Source: an uncultured Porphyromonadaceae bacterium (GTDB lineage Bacteria > Bacteroidota > Bacteroidia > Bacteroidales > Muribaculaceae). Taken from it: a stretch of DNA of 35,981 nucleotides. Below are positions 27,319 through 35,981 of the stretch, in pieces. Position 1 is the first letter of the stretch; each line of letters opens with the position of its first letter. Under the pieces are notes generated by a model. It saw only the letters and a list, made by a program, of their open reading frames with translations, was not told the origin of the DNA and did not search any database. A program made the position numbers and the translations under genes. The stretch is from the NCBI GenBank assembly GCA_947176285.1, contig CAMWQF010000002.1, positions 1-35,981 on the forward strand, read 5' to 3'.

Positions 27319-28866
27319 ATGTCAGCCGCAGACAATAAAAGAATCCTAAAAAACACAATGTTCTTGTATATCAGGATGATACTCGTAATGGGCGTCACTT
27401 TATATACATCAAGAATCATACTCGAATCATTAGGGTTCAAAGAATATGGCTTATATAATGTCATTGGAGGATTTGTTGCGCTATTTTCAGCACTGACAGG
27501 CTCACTGTCAGCCGCCATCAGCCGATATATCACTTACGAATTAGGTACAGGCAACTTTAAGAGGCTTAAAAATATATTTTCCAGTGCACTTTTTATCCAA
27601 TTATCTTTTTGTGGCGTAATAATTATCCTAAGCGCCACTATAGGGGTGTGGTTTATTGCCAACAAGATGGAGATACCAAGCGGAAGTTATACCTCAGCCT
27701 ATTGGATATTCGCTTTTTCGATTGCTTCTTTTTGCATGACCCTATTGAGCGTACCTTATAATGCTACTATAATAGCACATGAGAAGATGTCAACCTTTTC
27801 TTTCGTCAGCATCATCGAGGTCACATTAAAATTAGGAATCGCTTTCTCCATCAACCTCTTCACACACGATAAAGTGATATACTATGCCCTTATGGTTTTC
27901 CTTGTGTCCGTCACAATTCAGTTGATATATATGATCTATTGCTGGAGCCGTTTTGAAGAATGCCGTTGTTGGCCAAAATATAATACCACATTATTTAAAG
28001 AGATTGGGAATTTTGCCGGATGGAATATCATAGGGGCAGCCTCTGCCGTTTTAAGAACCCAGGGCAACAATGTCTTGCTTAATTTATTCTATGGGACAGT
28101 TGTGAATGCTGCTTATGCCATTAGCATGCAAGTATCTAATGCCGTCACACAATTGAGCAATAATTTCATGATGGCAGTTAATCCTCAAATCACAAAATTA
28201 TACGCCACCGGGAATGATGATGAAATGCTGAAGCTAATCAACAGAAGCGCAAAAATGGCCTTTTTCCTATGTTGGCTTCTTGCGAGTATAATTATCTTGA
28301 ACACTGACTGTATCCTAAAAATTTGGCTAAACAATACTCCTGAATACACCGGTTTGCTTGTAAAGTTAGTCCTCATTTTAATATTAAGCGAATCTATCTC
28401 ACATCCATTGGTGACGGCTATGCTTGCCACCGGCGACATCAGGGATTATCAAATAATAGTAGGAGGCCTGCAAATGCTTAATCTTCCTCTGTCTTATTTG
28501 GCACTGAAAGCCGGATGTAAGCCACCAAGCGTCTTAATAATAGCCATTGTTATTTCTCAATTATGCCTGTGTGCACGCTTAATAATGCTTTCAAAGATGA
28601 TTAAAATAAAAATAGCGGTTTACTTGAAAGATGTATATCTACGATGCATTCTCGTAGTGATGACATCTTCCATACTTCCGGCACTCATAAAGATATATTA
28701 TCCCGAAGAAAGTTTCTCAATTTTAATAGCGGAAAGCAGTTTTTACATTGCTTGCAGCCTATTGGCGATTTTTTCATTTGGCTTCAACAGAAATGAGAGA
28801 GAATTCATTATTCAACATTTATCACAATTTAAGGCAAAACTGATTAACAATCACAGAAGCAGATAG
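27319..28866 (+). CDS. Polysaccharide flippase (Wzx/MVF-like)
   Basis: Multi-TM protein; KNTMFLYIRMILVMGVTLYTSRIILESLGFKEYGLYNVIGGFVALFSALTGSLSAAISRYITYELG. Start at ATG 27319 preferred (27292 also open). Confidence 0.88.
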   Translation: MSAADNKRILKNTMFLYIRMILVMGVTLYTSRIILESLGFKEYGLYNVIGGFVALFSALTGSLSAAISRYITYELGTGNFKRLKNIFSSALFIQLSFCGVIIILSATIGVWFIANKMEIPSGSYTSAYWIFAFSIASFCMTLLSVPYNATIIAHEKMSTFSFVSIIEVTLKLGIAFSINLFTHDKVIYYALMVFLVSVTIQLIYMIYCWSRFEECRCWPKYNTTLFKEIGNFAGWNIIGAASAVLRTQGNNVLLNLFYGTVVNAAYAISMQVSNAVTQLSNNFMMAVNPQITKLYATGNDDEMLKLINRSAKMAFFLCWLLASIIILNTDCILKIWLNNTPEYTGLLVKLVLILILSESISHPLVTAMLATGDIRDYQIIVGGLQMLNLPLSYLALKAGCKPPSVLIIAIVISQLCLCARLIMLSKMIKIKIAVYLKDVYLRCILVVMTSSILPALIKIYYPEESFSILIAESSFYIACSLLAIFSFGFNRNEREFIIQHLSQFKAKLINNHRSR

Positions 28867-28981
28867 ATTATCAAATAATTAAATTATTCATTTCTCATGA
28901 TTATAAGGCCACGTTAAGATCCATTCTATAGTATAGAAGTTCTTAGTCGGTTATTAAAAAATTCTAAAGACTTAGACACAT

Positions 28982-30178
28982 ATGTGGACTATATTTAAAC
29001 TGACAAATTTATTCTACATTTTAGTTTCAGCATATATTTGGATTACAGCTGAAATACCATTAGGCCCGTTGCTGATGGCACTCAATGTGCTCTTGCTGTT
29101 TTTTCTCAGTTTCTTGCCGATCGAAATCAAATTGGATTCACGCACAGGCTTTATCTTGCTGGCTCTTGTAGGACTTGTAGCCTGGAGCACTTATATTGGA
29201 GGCATCGGGCTTGGATTCGTGACGTTTGCCATGTATCTTCCTGCGGTCTTTCTTGTCCAACTGCCCCAAGATTATCAAATAGATCTGCTAAAATATGTCA
29301 CCAAATGGTTTGCAATTCTCCTTATACCGGCATTGCTAATATATTGGGTCACTCTCGTAATCCCACTCCCGGACTTCGGGCTCTATAATCACCCACCTTA
29401 CAAACCTTTTATGAATTATATCTTCTATCTTAAGACCACATTTGACTATGGCACATTTGTACGCTTCAATGCATTCTTTCTCGAGCCGGGACACCTTGCC
29501 ATGCCTTGTGAGTTTCTTCTGATAGCAAACAGATTTGATTTTAAGAAATGCCCATGGCTTTGGATCATTATTGTGGCTATAGGATTCTCGTTTTCTCTTG
29601 CCGGCTATCTCATTACCTTCACAGCATTTGTGCTTATGAAAGTCAATACTATCGCGAAGGGAATTGGCGTTGCTGCTCTTATCGCGGCACTGATCGTGGG
29701 TCTCCAAAGTCTTTCAGGAGGCAATAATGCTGTCAATGAACTGATCATCGAACGTCTTCAGTATGATGAGAGCAAAGGCATCAAAGGCAACAACAGATAT
29801 TTTGACAACACCGATTTTGAATTTGATAAATCTCTGAAAAATGGTGATTTCTGGGCTGGGGTCAGGACAAAAGCAAATATGGACTTAATTGGAGGTTCCG
29901 GATTTAAAATCTATATCTTGCAATATGGACTGATTGGAGTCCTTTTAGTGTTGGCTTTCTACATCTCTTTGATTCCTCCAAATCCCAATTGGAAGTTTAC
30001 CTTGACATTTTTCTTCCTTATTGCATTATGTTTTATGCAGAATGCTTATCCCGGATGGTATTCTTGGCTGCTTCCATATATATTGGGATTAGACATCTAC
30101 AGCCGCAAAGGTTTGTCAGACGATCAATATCAGTCTTCTCAATCCCTCCCCACTCCGGAAGCAGAAAATGAAATGTAG
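28982..30178 (+). CDS. O-antigen polymerase/ligase-like membrane protein (Wzy-like)
   Basis: 398 aa, ~10 hydrophobic segments, Wzy-type RFNAFFLEPGHLAMPCEFLL followed by a periplasmic-loop-like region; located within a glycan cluster. Confidence 0.7.
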   Translation: MWTIFKLTNLFYILVSAYIWITAEIPLGPLLMALNVLLLFFLSFLPIEIKLDSRTGFILLALVGLVAWSTYIGGIGLGFVTFAMYLPAVFLVQLPQDYQIDLLKYVTKWFAILLIPALLIYWVTLVIPLPDFGLYNHPPYKPFMNYIFYLKTTFDYGTFVRFNAFFLEPGHLAMPCEFLLIANRFDFKKCPWLWIIIVAIGFSFSLAGYLITFTAFVLMKVNTIAKGIGVAALIAALIVGLQSLSGGNNAVNELIIERLQYDESKGIKGNNRYFDNTDFEFDKSLKNGDFWAGVRTKANMDLIGGSGFKIYILQYGLIGVLLVLAFYISLIPPNPNWKFTLTFFFLIALCFMQNAYPGWYSWLLPYILGLDIYSRKGLSDDQYQSSQSLPTPEAENEM

Positions 30179-30194
30179 CGCAAACCATTAGAGC

Positions 30195-31379
30195 ATGAAA
30201 GTATTATATATAGCCAGCGGCACCGGAATAGCAGGAGGAGCCACAAAGAGTTTTATTTCCATGATTTGTCAGGCACAGAATCATGGAATAGAATTTGAAG
30301 TGGTGTGTCCGAATGAAAATGGCCTCACTCAATGGCTGCGCGATCGGGATATTAAGGTCCACGTGGTTCATTTCAGGCATGTGCGGCTTCCCTATTTCAA
30401 CACGCTGTCAGAAAAAATAAAATGGCTTCCTCGGCTTGTTCATGACTTCTGGATTAATTTCAGAGCACGTTCGGGCGTAAAACGAATTGCTAAAGAATTT
30501 TCCCCCGACTTAGTGCATGAAAACTCCTCGGTCATAAATGTGGGATATTATGCATCTAAGGCCATTGGTGTGCCCGACATCGTGCATATTCGCGAATATG
30601 GATATTTAGATTTCCGTCTAATCTTGCCGGGACGTAAGAGCAGACTCAAGAGTCCGCACGTTTCTTCGATTTCTATCACTAAGGATATCCAAAGACATCT
30701 ACATCAAGATTCTAAAGACAATGCCATTCAGATTTATGATGGAATTGTCCGTTCTTCCGATTTCTGGATAAATGAAGATAAGCAGAGATGGTTTCTTTAT
30801 GCAGGACGCATTGAGCCCGCAAAAGGGATTGAAGACCTTCTTCATGCATATGTGGAGTACGCAAAATCTGTCGACAATCCTATACCTCTCTATGTTTGTG
30901 GAGGATGCGATGACCCCGCTTATCTTGAAAGCATGAAGTCAATAGCAGTTCAAGGTGGAGTAGATTCGAAAGTCGTATGGCTCGGAGAGAGGGCTGATGT
31001 CGCTGACTTTATGTATAATGCCGCAGCCACAATCATACCGTCAAGATTTGAAGGACTGGGGAGAGTCATGCCTGAAGCAATGGCAAATGGTTCGCTATGC
31101 GTAGCAAGATACACAGGTGGCACTAAAGAGCAACTTGACAATGGACTCGAATTCACCGGAGCTCCTATAGCCATTGCTTATGAAGAAAAATCACAGTTGA
31201 TTGAAGCCCTCGTCAATATCACCGAGATCTTTGACAACGGAGGGGCGTTTGTGCCAGGCAGTGAATTCAGGAATATGATCAATAGAGCGCAATCTTCTGT
31301 GAAGGAATTTTTTTCAGAAGAAAGTTTCGGCAATAAGATTATAAACTACTATAATAAGATTCTGGGCGATAAAAAATAG
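30195..31379 (+). CDS. Glycosyltransferase family 4
   Basis: 394 aa; LYIASGTGIAGGATKSFISMICQA, FLYAGRIEPAKGIEDLLHAY, AATIIPSRFEGLGRVMPEAMANGSLCVARYTGG. Confidence 0.88.
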   Translation: MKVLYIASGTGIAGGATKSFISMICQAQNHGIEFEVVCPNENGLTQWLRDRDIKVHVVHFRHVRLPYFNTLSEKIKWLPRLVHDFWINFRARSGVKRIAKEFSPDLVHENSSVINVGYYASKAIGVPDIVHIREYGYLDFRLILPGRKSRLKSPHVSSISITKDIQRHLHQDSKDNAIQIYDGIVRSSDFWINEDKQRWFLYAGRIEPAKGIEDLLHAYVEYAKSVDNPIPLYVCGGCDDPAYLESMKSIAVQGGVDSKVVWLGERADVADFMYNAAATIIPSRFEGLGRVMPEAMANGSLCVARYTGGTKEQLDNGLEFTGAPIAIAYEEKSQLIEALVNITEIFDNGGAFVPGSEFRNMINRAQSSVKEFFSEESFGNKIINYYNKILGDKK

Positions 31380-31414
31380 ATGGACTTCTTATCGCAACAA
31401 ATGATAAAGACAAT

Positions 31415-32527
31415 ATGACACCTAAGATAATTGCCTTCTATCTTCCTCAATATCATCCTACGCAGCACAACAATGACTGGTGGGGTCCGGGATTTACAGA
31501 ATGGACCAATGTAGCCAAAGCTCGCCCTCTTTACAAAGGGCACTATCAGCCAAAGATTCCTGCCGACCTTGGATTTTATGATCTCAGACTTCCCGAAACC
31601 CGTGAAGCCCAGGCAAAACTTGCTAAAGATTATGGAATCGATGGATTTTGCTATTATCACTATTGGTTTGGAAATGGCAAGCGCGAACTGGAACGCCCAT
31701 TCAATGAGGTTTTGAATAGTGGCAAACCGGATTTCCCATTTATGCTATGCTGGGCAAACGAAAGTTGGACAGCAAAATTCTGGAATCCGGATGGCTCTAA
31801 GATCGACCGGAAGGTTCTCGTGGAGCAAACCTATTCCGATGATGACATCGACCGGCACTTCATGGAGCTTCTTCCCGCATTTCTTGACAAAAGATATATA
31901 AGAATCGAGGGAAAACCCGCTTTCATGATTTATAAGCCCTTGATGCTTCCTGATGCTCAGGCTTTTATCAGAAGATGGCAATGTCTCGCAAAGGAAAATG
32001 GACTTGATGGAATATATTTCTTATGCCAGCTTCAGATGGACATTACCGATGAAGTCATTCATCGTCTGCTCAAGGAAGGGTTTGATGCCGTAAACACATG
32101 CCGACTTTTCGACATTTGGGTTAGCCGACGCACAAAAGGACAACTGATTACAAGAGCTTTCGATAGATTTATCCGACGTATTCCGGGAATTCGGGAATAC
32201 TCGGAAATGTATCCTAAATTTTTATGCGATATTGATCTGTCTGAAAATGTCGTGCCTACCCTAATACCTAACTGGGACCATACCCCGAGAAGTGGTGTGA
32301 CCGGCACCGTTCTGCATGGTGCCACCCCCGAACTTTTCAAAGCTCATTGTATAGAAGTATTGAGAGGGGTGTCTAAAAAAGAATCCAATCCTCTGGTCTT
32401 TTTAAAGTCTTGGAACGAATGGGGAGAAGGAAATTATGTAGAGCCTGATATTAAATTCGGGCATGGATTTTTGGAGGCAATTAAAGACGCAATTAAAGAA
32501 GTCGAAGACTCGACTCCTAATTTATAA
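31415..32527 (+). CDS. WbsX-family (GH99-like) glycan biosynthesis protein
   Basis: 370 aa; IIAFYLPQYHPTQHNNDWWGPGFTEWTNVAKARPLYKGHYQPKIPADLGFYDLRLPE, YGIDGFCYYHYWFGNGKRELERPFNEVL, FLKSWNEWGEGNYVEPD. Confidence 0.92.
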   Translation: MTPKIIAFYLPQYHPTQHNNDWWGPGFTEWTNVAKARPLYKGHYQPKIPADLGFYDLRLPETREAQAKLAKDYGIDGFCYYHYWFGNGKRELERPFNEVLNSGKPDFPFMLCWANESWTAKFWNPDGSKIDRKVLVEQTYSDDDIDRHFMELLPAFLDKRYIRIEGKPAFMIYKPLMLPDAQAFIRRWQCLAKENGLDGIYFLCQLQMDITDEVIHRLLKEGFDAVNTCRLFDIWVSRRTKGQLITRAFDRFIRRIPGIREYSEMYPKFLCDIDLSENVVPTLIPNWDHTPRSGVTGTVLHGATPELFKAHCIEVLRGVSKKESNPLVFLKSWNEWGEGNYVEPDIKFGHGFLEAIKDAIKEVEDSTPNL

Positions 32528-32531
32528 CGAA

Positions 32532-33659
32532 ATGGAACAAGAAAATTCAACTGCAGAATCTAAAGGGAAAATTTTTCTTATTTCAAACATGTGGCCCGAC
32601 GAGGAAAGCCCCGGATATGGAAGTTTCGTAAAAAATCTTACCGATGGTTTTGTAAACAACGGTCTTGAAATCGTCAATAGGGCACTGATAATAGGCAGGC
32701 CCAGTTTGAAATTTGAAAAACTGAAAAGTTATTTCGGATTCTTCCGACAAATAATCAAAGGATTCTCTCACGGTGGATTTGATTTAATATATATACATTT
32801 CCCTAATCAAGCCATTCCTATTTTAAAGTTTTTATACCTATTTAAGCATCCTAAGCTTATCGTGAATTATCATGGAGAAGACTTGCTTTATGAAAAAAAG
32901 GGATATTTGGGCTTCCTTGGGAAAATGACTGATAAGTTTGTTAGCAAGAATGCTTTCAGGATAGTAGTGCCATCCGAATATTTTAAGAAGATCGTAGACG
33001 AAAGGGGTATTATAGATGCTCATAAGATCATCGTGTCTCCATCAGGAGGAATATCAGAAGATATATTTTATCCTTCCGAGTCTTTTATACCGAAAACATT
33101 CTCTAAAGAAAACCCGATGAGAATTGGCTATGTCGGCAGATTAGAACCGGGCAAAGGCATCTTCTCATTATTGAATGCCATTTCAGAATTAACATCTTCA
33201 GGATTTCCTTTTAAGGCTACGATAATTGGGTATGGAACTCTTGAACAAGACGTGAAAGACTTCGTCAAGATGGACAAATATTCCGGGAATGTGACCTATA
33301 TCCCACGAATGCCACAAAAGGATCTTGGAGAGGTATACCGCAATCTTGATTTGCTTATTTTCCCAAGCATTGCAGAAAGTTTGGGGTTGACAGGAATCGA
33401 GTCGATGGCATGTGGCACTCCAGTGATCGGATCTAACGCAAGGGGAATTGCTACATATTTGCGCGATGGATACAATGGTTTTCAAATTTCGCCTGAGCAT
33501 CCCTCTGAAATAGTGGAGAAAATCATGAAATATGCGGATTTGACACCTGAGCAGAAAATTAAGATGAGGGAAAACTGTATTTCCACCGGTCGGAAATATT
33601 ATAGCAAGCATGTTTGCGACGAATTAAGCCTTACCTTAAATTCCCTCATCAACGATTGA
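32532..33659 (+). CDS. Glycosyltransferase family 4
   Basis: GRLEPGKGIFSLLNAI, LDLLIFPSIAESLGLTGIESMACGTPVIGSNARGIATYLRDGYNGF. Start set to ATG 32532 after the WbsX stop (track start 32463 overlaps it). Confidence 0.9.
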   Translation: MEQENSTAESKGKIFLISNMWPDEESPGYGSFVKNLTDGFVNNGLEIVNRALIIGRPSLKFEKLKSYFGFFRQIIKGFSHGGFDLIYIHFPNQAIPILKFLYLFKHPKLIVNYHGEDLLYEKKGYLGFLGKMTDKFVSKNAFRIVVPSEYFKKIVDERGIIDAHKIIVSPSGGISEDIFYPSESFIPKTFSKENPMRIGYVGRLEPGKGIFSLLNAISELTSSGFPFKATIIGYGTLEQDVKDFVKMDKYSGNVTYIPRMPQKDLGEVYRNLDLLIFPSIAESLGLTGIESMACGTPVIGSNARGIATYLRDGYNGFQISPEHPSEIVEKIMKYADLTPEQKIKMRENCISTGRKYYSKHVCDELSLTLNSLIND

Positions 33660-33680
33660 CACACTCGCCAATAAAGATAA

Positions 33681-34295
33681 ATGAAAAAAGTATTCTTTCT
33701 GCTTGGCAGATTCTATAGCTATTTTTCTGCCGTCAAAAGTCAGGTTGACAAGATCAAGCGAGTGATATATGCCGGATATTGCTCTGCCAAATTAAAAAGA
33801 TTAGGACACGACACTGTTATTGAGCCATATTTATTGGGACTCGCCGGTGGAAAATATATTAGCATAGGCGATAATTGCTATATCGACAAAAGCGTGCAGA
33901 TTTCTGCGTGGGATTCATATTTCGACCAGAGGTTCTCCCCGGAAATAGTCATCGGCGACAATTGCGGAATTGGTGCTTATTCTCATCTTTCTGCCATAAA
34001 AGGAATATATATAGGCAATAATGTGAGAATGGGGAAAAGCATTCTTATCATCGACAATGCCCATGGAGCATCTGAAAGGGATTTGCTTGACATAAGCCCT
34101 CGCCAACGTCCTTTAGTGTCGAAAGGTCCGGTAGTGATAGAAGACAATGTATGGATTGGCGAAAAGGCATCCGTCATGCCGGGTGTCAGGATAGGAAGAG
34201 GGGCTATAATAGCGGCAAATTCTGTTGTCACCCACGATGTAGATCCCTATTCTGTAGTGGCAGGCAACCCTGCAAAGACTATCAAACGCTTATAA
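33681..34295 (+). CDS. Acyltransferase with left-handed beta-helix hexapeptide repeats
   Basis: 204 aa; ISIGDNCYIDKSVQIS, IVIGDNCGIGAYSHLSAI, VVIEDNVWIGEKASVMPGVRIGRGAIIAANSVVTHDVDPYSVVAGNPAKTIKRL. Confidence 0.92.
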   Translation: MKKVFFLLGRFYSYFSAVKSQVDKIKRVIYAGYCSAKLKRLGHDTVIEPYLLGLAGGKYISIGDNCYIDKSVQISAWDSYFDQRFSPEIVIGDNCGIGAYSHLSAIKGIYIGNNVRMGKSILIIDNAHGASERDLLDISPRQRPLVSKGPVVIEDNVWIGEKASVMPGVRIGRGAIIAANSVVTHDVDPYSVVAGNPAKTIKRL

Positions 34296-34455
34296 TTATA
34301 TCATCTATCAGGAGTCTTCCGGGCGCAATTCAGATACAAAATGCAATAAGTGGCTCACTTATTCGTTATCATAATGGATAGGGTGAATTAATATCGAGAA
34401 ATAATGTTAATTCAAATTAACTATTTGCTTAATTAGAAGCCTGTAGAAAGATAAC

Positions 34456-35526
34456 ATGATAAAAGTTGCCATAATCGGGACTCAAGGAGTGCCGGCAAAA
34501 TACGGAGGATTCGAAAGCCTTGTCGAAAATCTTCTGGGGGATAATTGCCCTGATGATATCGAATATACAGTTTTCTGTTCCGGGAAAGATATGCATGAGC
34601 GGCTGCCTGAATATAAAGGCGCCAAACTCAGGTATATCCCTCTTAAGGCAAATGGCATGCAGTCTGTCCCTTACGATATCCTTTCGCTATGCAAAGCCCT
34701 CAATGGCTATAATGTAGTGCTTGTGCTTGGAGTGTCAGGATGCCTATTTCTCCCTATCTTCCATCTGCTTAATTCAAAAAAGCTCATCATCAATATTGAT
34801 GGCATGGAATATAAGCGCGACAAATGGGGCTTTTTTGCTAAGAAAATTCTGAAAATGTCTGAGTCCATGGCGGTTAAATATGCCGATGAAATCATCACAG
34901 ACAACAAGGCTATCCACGACTATGTGGCTATGGAATATGGCAAGGAATCCCGGCTTATCGCCTATGGTGGAGATCATGTATTAAGAAAAGTCTCTGAAGA
35001 ATTTGTTGAAGACACACTGAAATCATATGGCTTGAAAAAGGGAGAATATGCTATTGCAGTGTGCAGGATAGAGCCTGAAAATAATTGCGACATGGTGCTC
35101 AAGGCTTTCTCCCAGACCGACAAGACTCTGGTCTATATTGGGAATTGGGGTCATAATCCATATTCACAGGAACTTCGCGAGAAATATTCAGCCTATCCAA
35201 ATATCAAGATGATAGATGCAATCTATGATCTTGACGTGCTGTTCGCACTAAGGAAAAACGCCGGGATATATGTGCATGGACACAGCGCCGGAGGCACTAA
35301 TCCTTCTCTTGTGGAAGCAATGTTTTTCGGCATCCCGATCATTTCATACGATGTAGTTTTCAACCGCGCTACCACCAAAAACAAGGCTTACTATTTCAAA
35401 GGGCCAGACAGCCTGCTTGAAATCCTGAATCGCACGAATCTCGATGGTTCTAAATTAAAAAAGATTGCAGAAAAAAATTATACTTGGAAGACAATTTCTG
35501 CACAATACGCCGAATTATATAAGTAA
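34456..35526 (+). CDS. DUF1972-type glycosyltransferase (rhamnosyltransferase-like)
   Basis: 356 aa; MIKVAIIGTQGVPAKYGGFESLVENLL, NIDGMEYKRDKWGFFAKK, YVHGHSAGGTNPSLVEAMFFGIPIISYDVVFNRATT. Confidence 0.9.
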   Translation: MIKVAIIGTQGVPAKYGGFESLVENLLGDNCPDDIEYTVFCSGKDMHERLPEYKGAKLRYIPLKANGMQSVPYDILSLCKALNGYNVVLVLGVSGCLFLPIFHLLNSKKLIINIDGMEYKRDKWGFFAKKILKMSESMAVKYADEIITDNKAIHDYVAMEYGKESRLIAYGGDHVLRKVSEEFVEDTLKSYGLKKGEYAIAVCRIEPENNCDMVLKAFSQTDKTLVYIGNWGHNPYSQELREKYSAYPNIKMIDAIYDLDVLFALRKNAGIYVHGHSAGGTNPSLVEAMFFGIPIISYDVVFNRATTKNKAYYFKGPDSLLEILNRTNLDGSKLKKIAEKNYTWKTISAQYAELYK

Positions 35527-35548
35527 CTAATCAGCAAATATATCCACC

Positions 35549-35981
35549 ATGAAAGGCATCGTTCTCGCCGGCGGATCCGGCACAAGGCTATATCCGATTA
35601 CGAAAGGAGTCAGCAAACAGCTGCTCCCCATTTTTGACAAGCCGATGGTCTACTATCCTATTTCCACTCTTATGCTTGCAGGAATAAAGGATATCCTGAT
35701 CATTTCCACGCCTCAAGACCTTCCCGGCTTCCGACGTCTGCTTGGCGACGGTTCTGATTATGGTGTCAGATTCTCTTATGCAGAGCAACCTTCACCCGAT
35801 GGACTTGCTCAGGCTTTCATCATCGGCAAGGAATTCATTGGTGATGACTCCGTTTGCCTCGTGCTTGGCGATAACATTTTCCATGGGGCAAACTTCTCTG
35901 AGTTGCTAAAAGAAGCAGTAGCCACTGCAGAAGAAGACAAGAAAGCTACAGTTTTCGGCTATTGTGTAATTGATCCGGAAC
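35549..35981 (+). CDS. rfbA: Glucose-1-phosphate thymidylyltransferase, truncated by the window edge
   Basis: ATG 35549 reads [93 protein letters not shown]; no stop before the window end, so absent from the ORF track. Confidence 0.96.
   Translation, partial: MKGIVLAGGSGTRLYPITKGVSKQLLPIFDKPMVYYPISTLMLAGIKDILIISTPQDLPGFRRLLGDGSDYGVRFSYAEQPSPDGLAQAFIIGKEFIGDDSVCLVLGDNIFHGANFSELLKEAVATAEEDKKATVFGYCVIDPE

Noticed and set aside
32463-32531. Upstream start of the second GT4 gene overlapping WbsX
   Set aside because: The overlap encodes out-of-frame WbsX sequence; ATG 32532 just after the WbsX stop is more plausible.
1-35981. CRISPR arrays, tRNA or rRNA genes, restriction or toxin-antitoxin systems
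   Set aside because: No spaced direct repeats, no tRNA cloverleaf recognised by eye, and no relevant protein motifs. A tRNAscan or CRISPR finder run would be needed for certainty.

Overview
This is chromosomal DNA from a Bacteroidales-like bacterium, inferred from protein families and TAnnTTTG-type promoters. Positions 1-15.4 kb are mostly housekeeping: YccF-like (partial), TamL/BamA-family OMP, xseA, HAD phosphatase, rnpA, yidD, GH3-like protein, prfB, topA, long-chain acyl-CoA synthetase, obgE and a PlsC-like acyltransferase. Positions 15.6-23.6 kb hold a likely three-gene operon of secreted proteins: an S8 protease, a 1220-aa LRR protein built from three repeated modules, and a protein of repeated beta modules. 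All three end in a sorting-like C-terminal motif, as does the convergent PL11-like rhamnogalacturonan lyase. Positions 26.2-36 kb hold a surface polysaccharide locus: pyruvyl transferase, Wzx, Wzy-like, GT4s, WbsX, LbH acyltransferase, DUF1972 GT and a truncated rfbA. The best candidates for something undescribed are: (1) a compact, GC-richer structured RNA on the minus strand at about 189-368 with competing helices and a terminal U-tract; (2) an identical 15-nt element (GCATTATGAATTATG) 12-13 nt upstream of three start codons (prfB, acyl-CoA synthetase, obgE), with related copies elsewhere in the housekeeping half; (3) the secreted S8/LRR/beta-module operon. All calls come from reading the sequence and the supplied ORF track; no database search was run.
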